The position numbers were made by a program, and so were the translations under genes. Shown in pieces: positions 16,747-24,968 of a stretch of 64,000 nucleotides of DNA. Source of the DNA: Bacteroidales bacterium (GTDB lineage: Bacteria; Bacteroidota; Bacteroidia; Bacteroidales; P3); assembly GCA_017616895.1 (NCBI GenBank), contig JAFZXE010000019.1:62001-126000 (forward strand), given 5' to 3'. Positions within the stretch are counted from its first letter, which is position 1; every line of letters starts with the position of its first letter. The notes beneath the pieces were generated by a model. It searched no databases and was not told the DNA's origin. It saw nothing but the letters and a program-made list of their open reading frames with translations.

Positions 16747-17838
16747 TCACACATACTCCTTAGCCGGTACTCCGTCGAGGATTTCCTTGCCGCAGATAGC
16801 GAGGGCCAGCATCTCGTTCTCGCCCTTGTAGATCTTCACGGGGGCGATCCAGCCGATCTGGTCGGTGATTTGTGCCATCCAAGGTTTGCTGTATGCGATG
16901 CCGCCTGTCAGGATGATGGCGTCAACCTTGCCCTTCACCACAGCGGCGAGGCGGCTGATTTCGAGCGACACCTGATAGCAGAACGCATCGACCAGCAGCT
17001 TGCACTTCTCGTCGCCGGCCAAGGCGCGTTTCTCAACCTCGTAGGCGTCGTTGGTGTTCAGATAGGCCACAAAGCCGCCCTCGGCGGTGACCATCTTCTT
17101 CACCTTCGCCATATCGTATTTTCCGCTGAAGCAGACCTCGATAAGTTTGCTGGCGTTGATCGAGCCCGAGCGGGTGGGCGAGAAGGCGCCGAGACCGCAC
17201 AGTGCGCGGTTCACCTCAACACAGCGACCGTGCTCGTGGATGCCCACGCTCACTCCGCCACCCATGTGGGCGATGATGAGGTTCAGGTCCTCGTAGTGCT
17301 TGCCCAGCTCGCGGGCGTAGAGCTTGCCCGTCATCTTCTGGTTCAGGCAGTGCCAGATGACACCTTCGCGTTTCGGGTCGAGGTCAAACTCGGGGTGGCC
17401 CGTTATCTTGGCGTATGCCGGACGCTCGTCAACGATGCCCGGGTCGGCTATATATGCACACTCCAGGCCGATTTCGCGGGCGATGGAGTCGCTTATCAAA
17501 GCGCCCAAGTTGCAGGCATGCTTGCCCTGGATACCGTCGTGGCACTCCTGTTTCATCAGCTCGTTCACGCGGTAGGTGCCGCTCTCGCACGGGCGGGTCA
17601 AGCCGCCGCGTCCCATCACTATGGCGATCTCGTCGGTGCCCACGCCGTGTTCTTTCAGCATGGCGAGGATAGTCGCTTTGCGGTAGTCAAACTGGTCGGC
17701 CACCTCCTTGTACTTCTGTATCTCCTCGATGGGGTGGGTGATGTTCTCGGTGAAGACCTCGGTCTCGCCCTCGTAGATGGATGCTTTTGTCGATGTTGCG
17801 CCTGGGTTGATAGCCAGAGTGTATTTCCTTGTGCTCAT
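16747..17838 (-). CDS. buk: Butyrate kinase
   Basis: The 363-residue protein belongs to the acetokinase family and starts LAINPGATSTKASIYEGETE with the ASKHA phosphate loop. It has IAHMGGGVSVGIHEHGRC and a C-terminal VDAIILTGGIAYSKPW. The NPGATSTK start and RVNELMKQ region are those of butyrate, not acetate, kinases. It would make butyrate and ATP from butyryl-phosphate, or act on related acyl phosphates. No phosphotransbutyrylase gene lies next to it in this window. A TATCTTTG promoter element lies about 40 bases upstream. Confidence 0.9.
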   Translation of the reverse strand: MSTRKYTLAINPGATSTKASIYEGETEVFTENITHPIEEIQKYKEVADQFDYRKATILAMLKEHGVGTDEIAIVMGRGGLTRPCESGTYRVNELMKQECHDGIQGKHACNLGALISDSIAREIGLECAYIADPGIVDERPAYAKITGHPEFDLDPKREGVIWHCLNQKMTGKLYARELGKHYEDLNLIIAHMGGGVSVGIHEHGRCVEVNRALCGLGAFSPTRSGSINASKLIEVCFSGKYDMAKVKKMVTAEGGFVAYLNTNDAYEVEKRALAGDEKCKLLVDAFCYQVSLEISRLAAVVKGKVDAIILTGGIAYSKPWMAQITDQIGWIAPVKIYKGENEMLALAICGKEILDGVPAKEYV

Positions 17839-17879
17839 ATTTTATTTAATGTGTTAATGATTCTTAAAATTTCAATGTG

Positions 17880-17887
17880 CAAAGATA
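17880..17887 (-). promoter_or_regulatory. -7 element (TATCTTTG) of the buk promoter
   Basis: TATCTTTG on the minus strand, with a leader of roughly 35 nt before the ATG at 17838. Confidence 0.6.
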
Positions 17888-17987
17888 AGAAATAAATTCC
17901 AATTTTTCACATCCCAAGTGCACTTTGTGAATAACATGCCTTTTTTGTTGAAAAGTTGCCAGCCGCCACCCATTCTCTTCACCCTCG

Positions 17988-19289
17988 TCAAAACCGCTTC
18001 CTGACCACCTCATACCCTTCGCCGCACTCCCTCAGCCGCCAACCTTTTTTCAGCTCTATCTCAAAGCCTTTCCCCTTTTTCCTCATCGCCTTCGTTCCTC
18101 CTGGTGGCGCAATCAGCATCGGACACCTCGAAATCACACAGCCATACTCCGAATATATCCTCCCGAACTCTCCTTTCAGCTCGATGACCGAGAAAAATGT
18201 CCCCAATTCGTCAAGTCCCGTCACACACGCTGGGTTGAACCCCATCTGATAATCGTCCGCTCTCACATAGACGGCCTCTTTCGCTTCCATCGCCCTCGCG
18301 ACTTTGTCCCGCAACGCCTGTCGGGCAGCCTCGACCGAGTCAACGCCCTGCGCCACTCTGACGTACGAATCCGTCTGCTTCAACTCCGTCGTGTCCTTCG
18401 GCATTGTGAAGTCGATGCCGTACGCCTTTGCCGCAACCTCGCACAGCTTTCTCGAAGGCGAAACCACCCTTCTCCACGACGGCTCTATATCGTTCAGAAC
18501 CCCATATATTGCACCCATATAATACCCGTATTGGCGTGAGAGGTTCGGCGACGTCAGCAGTTTTTCGACATCTCGGCAAAGCTGTCCCGCCACCTTCGCC
18601 GAGTCGCGCAGGCACAACCGGTATTGCGTATAAAGCGCGAGACCTTCCTGAAATTCAAACCTGCACTCGTCGTTGACTTTGTCCGGAAAAAGCGCCCACC
18701 GCCATTGCCTGTAACCCAACGCCTTCTCTATATGCGCCTGCCTGTCCAATCCGTTGCAGCTTAATGCTTTTGTGAGTTCCATCAGCTCGCCGAGCACCAG
18801 CGCCCTGCCACTTTTTGTATCCACGTGGGCGTTGTCGTAAACCATCTCATCCATTCTGAAGTGACGGTTCTGGAATCTGTGGAACAGCTCGTGTACAAAC
18901 ACCTCCGTCATCGCGCTGTCCGACAGTTCAAACATCGGCACCATCGCCACTTCCACACCCCTGTAACTCACGGCGCAGCCCGCCACCACGATGTCCGAAT
19001 CCAACGTCCCGCACCACAGCGACCCCATCCTCCGCGTATCGGGCAGCAGCGAAGGCTCGTTGGTGAACGCCATCTTGTCCGCATCTCTCACCAGCAGCAC
19101 AGGCCCCCAGACGTTCTCGCCCCACAGCCTTCCCACGTCGGCGTCGCACACGCGCTGCGCCTCAGCAAACAGGCGTGCAGCCCGTTCGTAGGGCATAGAG
19201 TCCCACGATTGCGCCCACGCGCCCATTCCGGCGACGATTGCAGCCAAAGCCAGCCACAGTGATTTCAGTCTTATGAAGATACCGTTCAT
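17988..19289 (-). CDS. Secreted protein with HExxH zincin motif (putative metallopeptidase)
   Basis: Starting at 19289 the 433-residue product has a signal peptide (MNGIFIRLKSLWLALAAIVA, then AWAQS cleavage region). The motif VHELFHRFQN gives HELFH, with a possible third ligand in FQEGLALYTQ about 90 residues later, the spacing seen in gluzincin-like peptidases. The C-terminal third is beta-rich. A TACTTTTG promoter element at 19319-19312 sits upstream of this start and inside the longer open frame, supporting the shorter start. Substrate unknown, and peptidase activity is inferred from the motif only. Confidence 0.7.
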   Translation of the reverse strand: MNGIFIRLKSLWLALAAIVAGMGAWAQSWDSMPYERAARLFAEAQRVCDADVGRLWGENVWGPVLLVRDADKMAFTNEPSLLPDTRRMGSLWCGTLDSDIVVAGCAVSYRGVEVAMVPMFELSDSAMTEVFVHELFHRFQNRHFRMDEMVYDNAHVDTKSGRALVLGELMELTKALSCNGLDRQAHIEKALGYRQWRWALFPDKVNDECRFEFQEGLALYTQYRLCLRDSAKVAGQLCRDVEKLLTSPNLSRQYGYYMGAIYGVLNDIEPSWRRVVSPSRKLCEVAAKAYGIDFTMPKDTTELKQTDSYVRVAQGVDSVEAARQALRDKVARAMEAKEAVYVRADDYQMGFNPACVTGLDELGTFFSVIELKGEFGRIYSEYGCVISRCPMLIAPPGGTKAMRKKGKGFEIELKKGWRLRECGEGYEVVRKRF

Positions 19290-19311
19290 ATCCGTCCGTT
19301 GTTTCTGCTTG

Positions 19312-19319
19312 CAAAAGTA
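19312..19319 (-). promoter_or_regulatory. -7 element (TACTTTTG) of the secreted HExxH protein gene
   Basis: TACTTTTG on the minus strand lies 22 bases before the ATG at 19289. Confidence 0.6.
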
Positions 19320-19438
19320 CAAAACTCCCATTGCGCTCTACGAATAAAACCACAAAAAAATCAACAAAATCACAACCCCCTGACTATCACTGCCTCCCTC
19401 GCCTTTAGGTGAGGGGCAGGGGGAGAGGCTTCCCCCAA

Positions 19439-19536
19439 CTGACAGCCGAGTTCGGCTGTCAGAGCCCACCCCAACCTTCACAATTCAAAATAGGTTTCTT
19501 CTCCAACCCCAACTGACAGCCGAGTTCGGCTGTCAG
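19439..19536. repeat. Two identical 24-bp palindromic hairpins, 74 bp apart
   Basis: CTGACAGCCGAG followed by TTCGGCTGTCAG occurs at 19439-19462 and 19513-19536, each within a longer repeated context (CCCCAACTGACAG ... CAGAGCC). Each is a near loop-less 11-bp hairpin. The rest of 19332-19727 holds C/T-rich degenerate repeats and no gene I can support. Confidence 0.75.
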
Positions 19537-19727
19537 AGCCAACCCCCACCTTCAATTTTCAATTCTGCGATTAAGGTGAGCGCAAAAGCAAGCTCGCTTG
19601 TTTTTGCCGAACCGTAGCAGAATGACACCGAAGGTGGCAACTTTCAATTTCCAATTCGCCCCACCTCCCAACCAAGGCCGTACCAACTCCCAACCAACTC
19701 CCAACCAACACCCTGCTATGAAATGCC

Positions 19728-19870
19728 ATTGTCATCATTGTCAATTGTCATTAAGAAAATCGGATTGTCATTTTCGCTCACTATAATATAAAATAATTTT
19801 ATATTATAGTGGCCGTTTTGACAATGTAAAATCGTTAATGACAATCGTGACAATTGACAATCGTGACAAT
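19728..19870. repeat. Large inverted repeat built of ATTGTCA heptamers around a 33-bp palindrome
   Basis: The centre is a perfect 15-bp palindrome pair (CACTATAATATAAAA at 19779-19793 and its complement at 19797-19811). The left flank has four ATTGTCA copies and the right flank five TGACAAT copies, so the flanks also match as inverted arms of about 50-60 bp with one gap. It could be a cluster of binding sites, a small non-coding mobile element, or a cruciform. Confidence 0.75.
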
Positions 19871-20363
19871 ATGAGTCTGGCTGTTGTGGTTTGATGTATG
19901 TCTGATTATCTGATATTTGTCATCACACTAACAACCTTCACAACCCCTCGGCCACCATCCCATCCGAACCACTTCCCCCTGTTTTGTTTGCCACTTTTTG
20001 ATCATTCTCCTTGATTTTTGCCATCAATTTTCCAACTTTTCCCTGATTCAGTTGACGTGATTTTTGACCGATTTTGACTTCGTCCGACATCATTTTTGCC
20101 AATTTTTGTCTGTTTTCGGCACGAATTTTACCGATAGGGGTGACAAGTTGTTTTGTGATAAAATTTGACAGATAATTGATAATGTTGATATTAAATCCAA
20201 GAAGATTCGATACCGTTACAGTTGTTACAGTGTTACAGTTCAAAATAAAGCCCCACCTCAACCCTCAGATATAATCAATTCCCTCAACCCCGTGTGCCGA
20301 CGGCACACCATCCCATTAACCCATAACAGCTATTGTTGAGATACGCACCACGTCCACAGCTAT

Positions 20364-20415
20364 ATTATTTTTGGCTATATAAGCATAAAATCCACCACTT
20401 GTAGCCAAAAATAAT
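20364..20415. repeat. 14-bp perfect inverted repeat (ATTATTTTTGGCTA)
   Basis: ATTATTTTTGGCTA at 20364-20377 is complemented by TAGCCAAAAATAAT at 20402-20415 around a 24-nt loop. It lies right behind a doubtful 68-codon minus-strand ORF. It could be a transcription stop or the scar of an element. Confidence 0.6.
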
Positions 20416-20705
20416 TTACTCATCAAACAGACAATCTATTGTTATGTGCTTGGATATTATACTATTATAATATTCATTCTTCTTTGGCTGGCGATTTGAA
20501 ACAAGCGAAACAAGCACCTGTTTTTGCGTCGGCAGACACTCCTTCAATTCCTCCTCGCAGTGACGCAGTTTAACACACGATATAGCCCCCAATAATTCAC
20601 TTAATGAGCGAATAACAATCAACGGTTAAATACTCAATAAGGATTTGTGATTACAGGTAGGAAACCTTTTCGCAACCATATTTCACGGATATGATATAGC
20701 AAAAT

Positions 20706-20743
20706 CCCCCAAAAAGAAAGTGCCGGATTTTGATATCCGGCAC
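20706..20743 (-). terminator. Rho-independent terminator on the minus strand at the end of the structured region
   Basis: GTGCCGGAT and ATCCGGCAC (20720-20728, 20735-20743) form a 9-bp stem. On the minus strand the stem is followed by TTTCTTTTTGGG. This favours transcription of the structured region 20.75-21.26 kb from right to left. Confidence 0.65.
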
Positions 20744-20747
20744 AACG

Positions 20748-21260
20748 GGTGAAAAAACACCTGAAGCCGTCTCCGTTTCTGTTGGGCAGAAACATCTACA
20801 AGCCGTCGCTTCAGATGCTTACGGTAAAAAAGACAAGCGATGCGTGAGGGGCGGGCAATTCCTCATACAGACCTCAAACAAGGCGGCGGCTGCCATTTCT
20901 GCTCTTCCGCATGCCTGTCTTTTCTGATTGGTGCTCCGGCGACTGGACGAGATGTGAAGAAAGCAACAGTGTTGCTTTTGATAGCGAAGCGGAGAACATC
21001 AGCACCACATCTCCACACCAATCTTGAAACAGAAGAGCGATAGGTTGCCTTATAAGGCGACTGCACTCGAGGCGCCTGCCAACACATCCGCAGAGCAACC
21101 TATCAAGGTGGCAGCCTTTCTTCTTTTCAATAAGGGTGACACCCTTCAAACTGCTGCCAGCGCCGATACGGATGAGCTACAACGCAGAGGTACCACCCTA
21201 TCGCCCTTTGTGGCACTTCTTACTCACCCCAATCGTGAGCAATATCCACATCGGACGTTA
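20748..21260 (-). ncRNA. Candidate large structured RNA (nested complementary segments)
   Basis: About 500 bases without a convincing ORF contain a nested set of perfect complements. They are 20888-20895 with 21109-21116 (8 bp), 20901-20907 with 21032-21038 (7 bp), 20926-20933 with 21016-21023 (8 bp), 20949-20956 with 21006-21013 (8 bp), 20961-20967 with 20971-20977 (7-bp hairpin), 21039-21048 with 21095-21104 (10 bp), and 21132-21137 with 21141-21146. The outer helix has a rival partner at 21153-21159. Further hairpins lie at 20775-20793 and 21223-21239. The order is compatible with one multibranched fold. Strand is inferred from the terminator at 20706-20743. Confidence 0.5.
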
Positions 21261-21263
21261 TTT

Positions 21264-21806
21264 TCATCCCCCACAGAACCTCTTTCTTAATCGTGAAAGA
21301 AATTCATCATACCTACAGATTACCTCATAGTTCGTTTCATCGGAGATGGCGTACCAACGGTCGGCGTCCTCCGGTCTCAATTCTCCTTTCCAACAAGGCG
21401 AGATATCATCCTCGTCCAATCTGAACTCTCCGTACCTTATCTTGTCCTCATCGATTCCTGTCACCGTATGGATGCCCCCGTGTCCTCCAACATAATGCCC
21501 ACCTATCTTGATTTGAGGTTTTTCTCGAATCGCCATCTGCCTCAAATAAGCGAACGTGTCTTTTACAAACGCAATCATCTCCGCTTTACCCCACTCCCAG
21601 GAGTCAGGTGGCAATGGTATTGCATCGTCGGGAATGTCGTTGTCGTACTCGCTAGAAGTCGGCCACCCTTGAACCATCTCGTTTCCCACATACAGGTTTT
21701 TCGCCCATAGCTTGTCTCCCTGAATATCGACGATGTGATAAACAATCATCGGATCTTCCATATTCACGCCCTTAATCAGAAAACAATCGTTCTTTTTCAT
21801 TTCCAT
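21264..21806 (-). CDS. Hypothetical protein, 180 residues
   Basis: An acidic soluble protein (MEMKKNDCFLIKGVNMEDPM...) with an N-terminal beta-rich part and a Gly/His-rich turn KIGGHYVGGHGGIHTVTGID near residue 105. No signal peptide or membrane segment is visible and I recognise no family. Composition is normal for a real gene. It ends just before the structured region at 20.75-21.26 kb, and the next two genes upstream encode small membrane proteins. Such groups of small unknown genes are typical of accessory islands. Confidence 0.6.
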   Translation of the reverse strand: MEMKKNDCFLIKGVNMEDPMIVYHIVDIQGDKLWAKNLYVGNEMVQGWPTSSEYDNDIPDDAIPLPPDSWEWGKAEMIAFVKDTFAYLRQMAIREKPQIKIGGHYVGGHGGIHTVTGIDEDKIRYGEFRLDEDDISPCWKGELRPEDADRWYAISDETNYEVICRYDEFLSRLRKRFCGG

Positions 21807-21862
21807 GGGATTATGATGTCAATAAATGGTTGCCGTTGTTGTAACGAGAAAGATATAATAGT

Positions 21863-22336
21863 TCACGCACCTTTATCGCTGACAATTATTGAATCAATGA
21901 ATGCGGTGATAATGCCCAACCAAAAAAATATCGTAGACAAAATGAATTCTTTTGTCGTAAGTCTGATCAACAAAACCCCCAACACACAATTGGATATGAT
22001 TATATATTTGAATAACTTCTCACCTTCAGTTTCTACACCTTTCTCCAGAAAGCAACCAATTATCATAGCCAGCAACCAAATGGAAACAGATGATATGTAG
22101 ATATCCTTATATGTGAGGATTTTCCCCACGCCCGCTATACTAATCAACGTCAAACCTTCATGCTCGTCCCCATCACTATCTTCATAGGTGTACTCTTCTT
22201 GCTGTGCAACACCCTTTTCTTTCAAGCCTTCTATATCCGTCGGCTTCATAAAGAATATTCCTGCAATATAAAAAACAAGCGTAAGGATCAGTAAAAAACC
22301 GAACCCATTCTTTTTGAAAATTGTCATTAATCTCAT
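21863..22336 (-). CDS. Hypothetical small membrane protein, 157 residues
   Basis: There are four hydrophobic segments: GFGFLLILTLVFYIAGIFFM near the N-terminus, then after an acidic loop (EEYTYEDSDGDEHEG) ISSVSIWLLAMIIGCFL, YIIISNCVLGVLLI, and STIFFWLGIITAFIDSIIV. I recognise no family. It follows the next membrane-protein gene by 5 bases, so the two are very probably co-transcribed and may act together. Confidence 0.6.
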   Translation of the reverse strand: MRLMTIFKKNGFGFLLILTLVFYIAGIFFMKPTDIEGLKEKGVAQQEEYTYEDSDGDEHEGLTLISIAGVGKILTYKDIYISSVSIWLLAMIIGCFLEKGVETEGEKLFKYIIISNCVLGVLLIRLTTKEFILSTIFFWLGIITAFIDSIIVSDKGA

Positions 22337-22341
22337 TGTTC

Positions 22342-22758
22342 TTATTGATTCTCATAACACGCATATATTGCCCATATTATCATAGAGATAGCTTGAACTA
22401 TCAGCAGGGTAATAACAATAGCAATTATTATACCAGTTGTGCCGTATTCATAAGTTGATCGCCACACCATAATATCATTTAATACGAAGTTGGTGATTAC
22501 TAACACCAGGGATACAATTAACGCCACAATGTTGTTTTTTACTATCCATCCATACGGCATCAATAAAAAAACGTTCAAACCAATCAGTAGATATTCTAAT
22601 ATACCGCCCAAAAATACAAAAACAAGTATCATCATTTTCGTACTTAAAGATAAGTACCAAGCCATTGGCAAAACAATTATTAGATATACTAAGCCCGTGT
22701 ACAAACATGTGTAGACAATCGCGGCTAGAACTTGACCAATTTGTTTGATTGTTTTCAT
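22342..22758 (-). CDS. Hypothetical small membrane protein, 138 residues
   Basis: Four predicted membrane segments (IVYTCLYTGLVYLIIVLPM, MMILVFVFLGGILEYLLIGL, IVALIVSLVLVITNFVL, and IIIAIVITLLIVQAISMIIW) fill most of the protein. Family and function are not recognised. Only 5 bases separate it from the following membrane-protein gene. A/T-rich codons compared with the core genes of this window suggest the island was acquired. Confidence 0.6.
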   Translation of the reverse strand: MKTIKQIGQVLAAIVYTCLYTGLVYLIIVLPMAWYLSLSTKMMILVFVFLGGILEYLLIGLNVFLLMPYGWIVKNNIVALIVSLVLVITNFVLNDIMVWRSTYEYGTTGIIIAIVITLLIVQAISMIIWAIYACYENQ

Positions 22759-22826
22759 AACGTATACAACTATGTTTTAATAACGCTGATATTCAAACAT
22801 CATTGTAATCATTCCCATTGTTTCCA

Positions 22827-23069
22827 TCAATTTCCATAGCAAAGTTTGCACGGGGTGCGGTTGGCTTCTTTGGCTTGTGAAAGTGTTACGCGACGGATTT
22901 CGCCTTTACAATTCTGCAATCCGCGACATTGTGTGTTGTTGTGGTAGCGCTTTGACGAGCTACCTGTGCAAACATATACATACACCTCGCCCGAGGATTC
23001 GCTCTGCTGCGGCTGCGTAAAGAAAAGCTGACCGAACAGCAATGCCGAAAAAAGAATTATAGGTTTCAT
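22827..23069 (-). CDS. Small secreted cysteine-rich protein
   Basis: From the ATG at 23069 the 80-residue product has a signal peptide (MKPIILFSALLFGQLFFTQP) and a short domain with five cysteines: VYVCTGSSSKRYH, QCRGLQNC, and the C-terminal RTPCKLCYGN. The pattern C-x-GSSSKRYH ... CRGL--C ... PC--CY is one I have seen as a small stand-alone domain in Bacteroidota, probably metal-binding or disulfide-bonded, but I cannot give it a function. The N-terminal eight residues of the longer frame would disrupt the signal peptide, so the shorter start is preferred. Confidence 0.65.
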   Translation of the reverse strand: MKPIILFSALLFGQLFFTQPQQSESSGEVYVYVCTGSSSKRYHNNTQCRGLQNCKGEIRRVTLSQAKEANRTPCKLCYGN

Positions 23070-23104
23070 ATTCTGATAGTTATTAGTTGTCACTCGTTTT
23101 ATAA

Positions 23105-23190
23105 AGAGCCATTGGGGTGCGGCGATTCCCCATCATTCATACTGTTTCCAGCACACGGCAGCAGCCGGCCTTTCTGCTCTTAATGGCTCT
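23105..23190. ncRNA. Structured segment closed by a 9-bp stem (candidate RNA element)
   Basis: AGAGCCATT (23105-23113) pairs with AATGGCTCT (23182-23190) around 68 bases. Inside, GGGG and CCCC (from 23114) close a loop TGCGGCGATT that resembles a tRNA T-arm, and GCAG pairs with CTGC. It lies between two genes of the island and touches the stop codon of the gene at 23189. Confidence 0.4.
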
Positions 23191-23800
23191 ATTCTATTAT
23201 CATCCCCGGCTTTCCTGGTTTAATATTCCCGTCTAAATCCATCTCGTCGTCTATACACATCGGCGGCATATCCTTGTGACGGTCGTCCTCTTCGTCCCAG
23301 TTGTCCAGCACGTCGCTTATCGATTGATTCAGCATCTCCAGTTTCTCTTTCAGTTTGTTGTTTGCCCCTTTGTTTTTGAGCTTGTTGTATTTTTCCACAG
23401 TTTCATAGTACATATTCTTCCAGGTGTTCTTTAGGTTCACCAGGTTGCCGTACAACTGCGCAGATTCTTCTTCAGAGAAGATCCTTGCCCAAGTGCAGAA
23501 TGTGTATTCCTGCTCGCTGTCCCAGTCATAGTAGGGGGTGTCCCAAAGCGCATCCAGCACAACATCGATCTTCTCTGGGTCGGTGCCAAAGTATAAAGTC
23601 GCCATTTCCCCGAACCTCGCCTTGAGGTATCTTGTGAAGTCGGATTTTGCGCAATACCCACGCTTGCAACACTCGAAGCCCTCTTTCTTCAGGTCTTGAA
23701 GCCCTCCACTATCGAGGTCTTGTGCTTCGAAAGCCTGATGGAGCCTCTCAAGTTTCCGCATCCGCTTCTTTACTTCTTCCTCGTAATTGAAATCAGCCAT
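23189..23800 (-). CDS. Hypothetical protein, 203 residues
   Basis: I start it at 23800 (MADFNYEEEVKKRMRKLERL), which has a good Shine-Dalgarno (AAAAGGAGT) a few bases upstream and sits 2 bases after the stop of the preceding gene. The longer in-frame start would overlap that gene. The protein is soluble, with charged helices at the N-terminus and around residues 130-160, a middle part rich in aromatic residues (DTPYYDWDSEQEYTFCTWAR), and an acidic tail. No family recognised. It is co-transcribed with the DUF6578-like gene. Confidence 0.6.
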   Translation of the reverse strand: MADFNYEEEVKKRMRKLERLHQAFEAQDLDSGGLQDLKKEGFECCKRGYCAKSDFTRYLKARFGEMATLYFGTDPEKIDVVLDALWDTPYYDWDSEQEYTFCTWARIFSEEESAQLYGNLVNLKNTWKNMYYETVEKYNKLKNKGANNKLKEKLEMLNQSISDVLDNWDEEDDRHKDMPPMCIDDEMDLDGNIKPGKPGMIIE

Positions 23801-23802
23801 AG

Positions 23803-24744
23803 TTACTCCTTTTCGTTTTCTTCCAGCGGTTTTACTGTCACATCTTTCAGTTCGACGATATAGCCCCAAATGGTTCTTTCTTTTGTCTCGTCAACATCAC
23901 GGCCACAATTCCAACCATCGGCATTAGTTATCTCCTTTTCGTATATCCATTCTGAATCATAAGAGATTTTCTTTTTACCTTTGTCGGAATCGCTGAACTG
24001 TGAGACGATATTAGACACCATACCTTTTATTTTATGGGAGAAGTCCTTATGGTGATCCTCATAAAAATCTACGATCCTCCCACTGGCCACTCCCGGATGA
24101 ACCGGTACCACACAGGTCCAACTCACTTCATCTCCAACAGAGAACGGTTCTCCGCAGCATTGCATCTGCCATGCATCGTAAAATACTGTGCATTCGTCCA
24201 AATGCTTCTTGGTATCATATTTTTCAGTAATAGAATGCTGTTTCAGAAACTCACCCTCATCTGCGAGATTCGATGTAAAATTCTCCTTGCAATATAATCC
24301 ACATATCATCATTAGCCGAGAAAGAGGGAACTCTATGTTATCTGCCCATGCAGAGCGATAACCATACAATCCAAATGCATTCAATACTCGAAAGCTTTCC
24401 GATATAATGGCCGCAACAAACGCTTCAAATGGTACATCTTCATGCCATTCTTCTTTTGTAATCTCATCGGCTATATCAATATGAAGCAATCCATTCTTTT
24501 CTGGTGAGAATGTGAAATGCAAACCACCAGGTTCATCTGCCCAAGATGTGTGATACGGATGCCCATCAACATGCGTTTCAAGCATCATCTCACAACATAC
24601 ACCAACCATTGACGCTAACGGCTCTACACCCATATAGGATGCATAATATGGTATTATTTTGTCGTTAATGGTCATAACGACAGCACATGATCCAACATCA
24701 ATTTGTCTTACCCGAAATTTGAATGTACAATTGCTTTGTTCCAT
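23803..24744 (-). CDS. Hypothetical protein with DUF6578-like segment
   Basis: A 313-residue soluble protein. The segment FYDAWQMQCCGEPFSVGDEV (about residues 188-207) resembles the core of DUF6578, a small beta-barrel domain of unknown function first noted in actinobacteria. The N-terminal 150 residues are not recognised. Such domains often sit in immunity or toxin-related neighbourhoods, but nothing here proves that. It shares an operon with the 203-residue gene immediately downstream (2-base gap). Confidence 0.55.
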   Translation of the reverse strand: MEQSNCTFKFRVRQIDVGSCAVVMTINDKIIPYYASYMGVEPLASMVGVCCEMMLETHVDGHPYHTSWADEPGGLHFTFSPEKNGLLHIDIADEITKEEWHEDVPFEAFVAAIISESFRVLNAFGLYGYRSAWADNIEFPLSRLMMICGLYCKENFTSNLADEGEFLKQHSITEKYDTKKHLDECTVFYDAWQMQCCGEPFSVGDEVSWTCVVPVHPGVASGRIVDFYEDHHKDFSHKIKGMVSNIVSQFSDSDKGKKKISYDSEWIYEKEITNADGWNCGRDVDETKERTIWGYIVELKDVTVKPLEENEKE

Positions 24745-24758
24745 AATTATCTAGTTGT

Positions 24759-24950
24759 TCATGTATGTTCCACTATCCAATGCATTATCTGTTCCTCGTT
24801 GGGATTGGTGTCGTAAAGCCATACAAGCATCTCACATGTCAATTGTTCATCCTTCATGAATATTGAAACTATCATAGCAGCTTTATCCAAATCCAACCCT
24901 TGCTTCACCAACATGTATCCTAAACCCTTCTGAAACTTCGTTAACTCCAT
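24759..24950 (-). CDS. Hypothetical protein, 63 residues
   Basis: A short acidic helical protein (MELTKFQKGLGYMLVKQGLD ... IVEHT) with convincing codon and amino-acid composition, 14 bases ahead of the DUF6578-like gene. A GAGGAA-type Shine-Dalgarno lies just before the ATG. It may regulate or partner its neighbours, but I recognise no family. Confidence 0.55.
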   Translation of the reverse strand: MELTKFQKGLGYMLVKQGLDLDKAAMIVSIFMKDEQLTCEMLVWLYDTNPNEEQIMHWIVEHT

Positions 24951-24968
24951 AATGTTTCCTCATTATAA

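Noticed and set aside
19938..20261. 107-codon minus-strand ORF
   Set aside because: Low-complexity coding (TTTTTGCCA-type repeats), N-terminus running through GTTACAGTTGTTACAGTG repeats, no promoter or family pattern. Most likely a chance frame in an A/T-biased spacer.
20416..20622. 68-codon minus-strand ORF followed by a 14-bp inverted repeat
   Set aside because: The hairpin behind it would fit a terminator, but composition is poor, there is no recognisable domain or ribosome-binding site, and the spacer is repeat-rich. Not enough for a gene call.
20748..21260. Possible RNase P RNA because AAGTGCCACA occurs on the minus strand
   Set aside because: The other universal RNase P elements (GAGGAAAGTCC, the P4 strands) are absent, so the match is taken as chance.
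20840..21290. Overlapping ORFs on both strands across the structured region (up to 91 codons)
   Set aside because: They overlap in several frames and match the nested inverted repeats, as expected of structured non-coding sequence. No frame shows protein-like composition.
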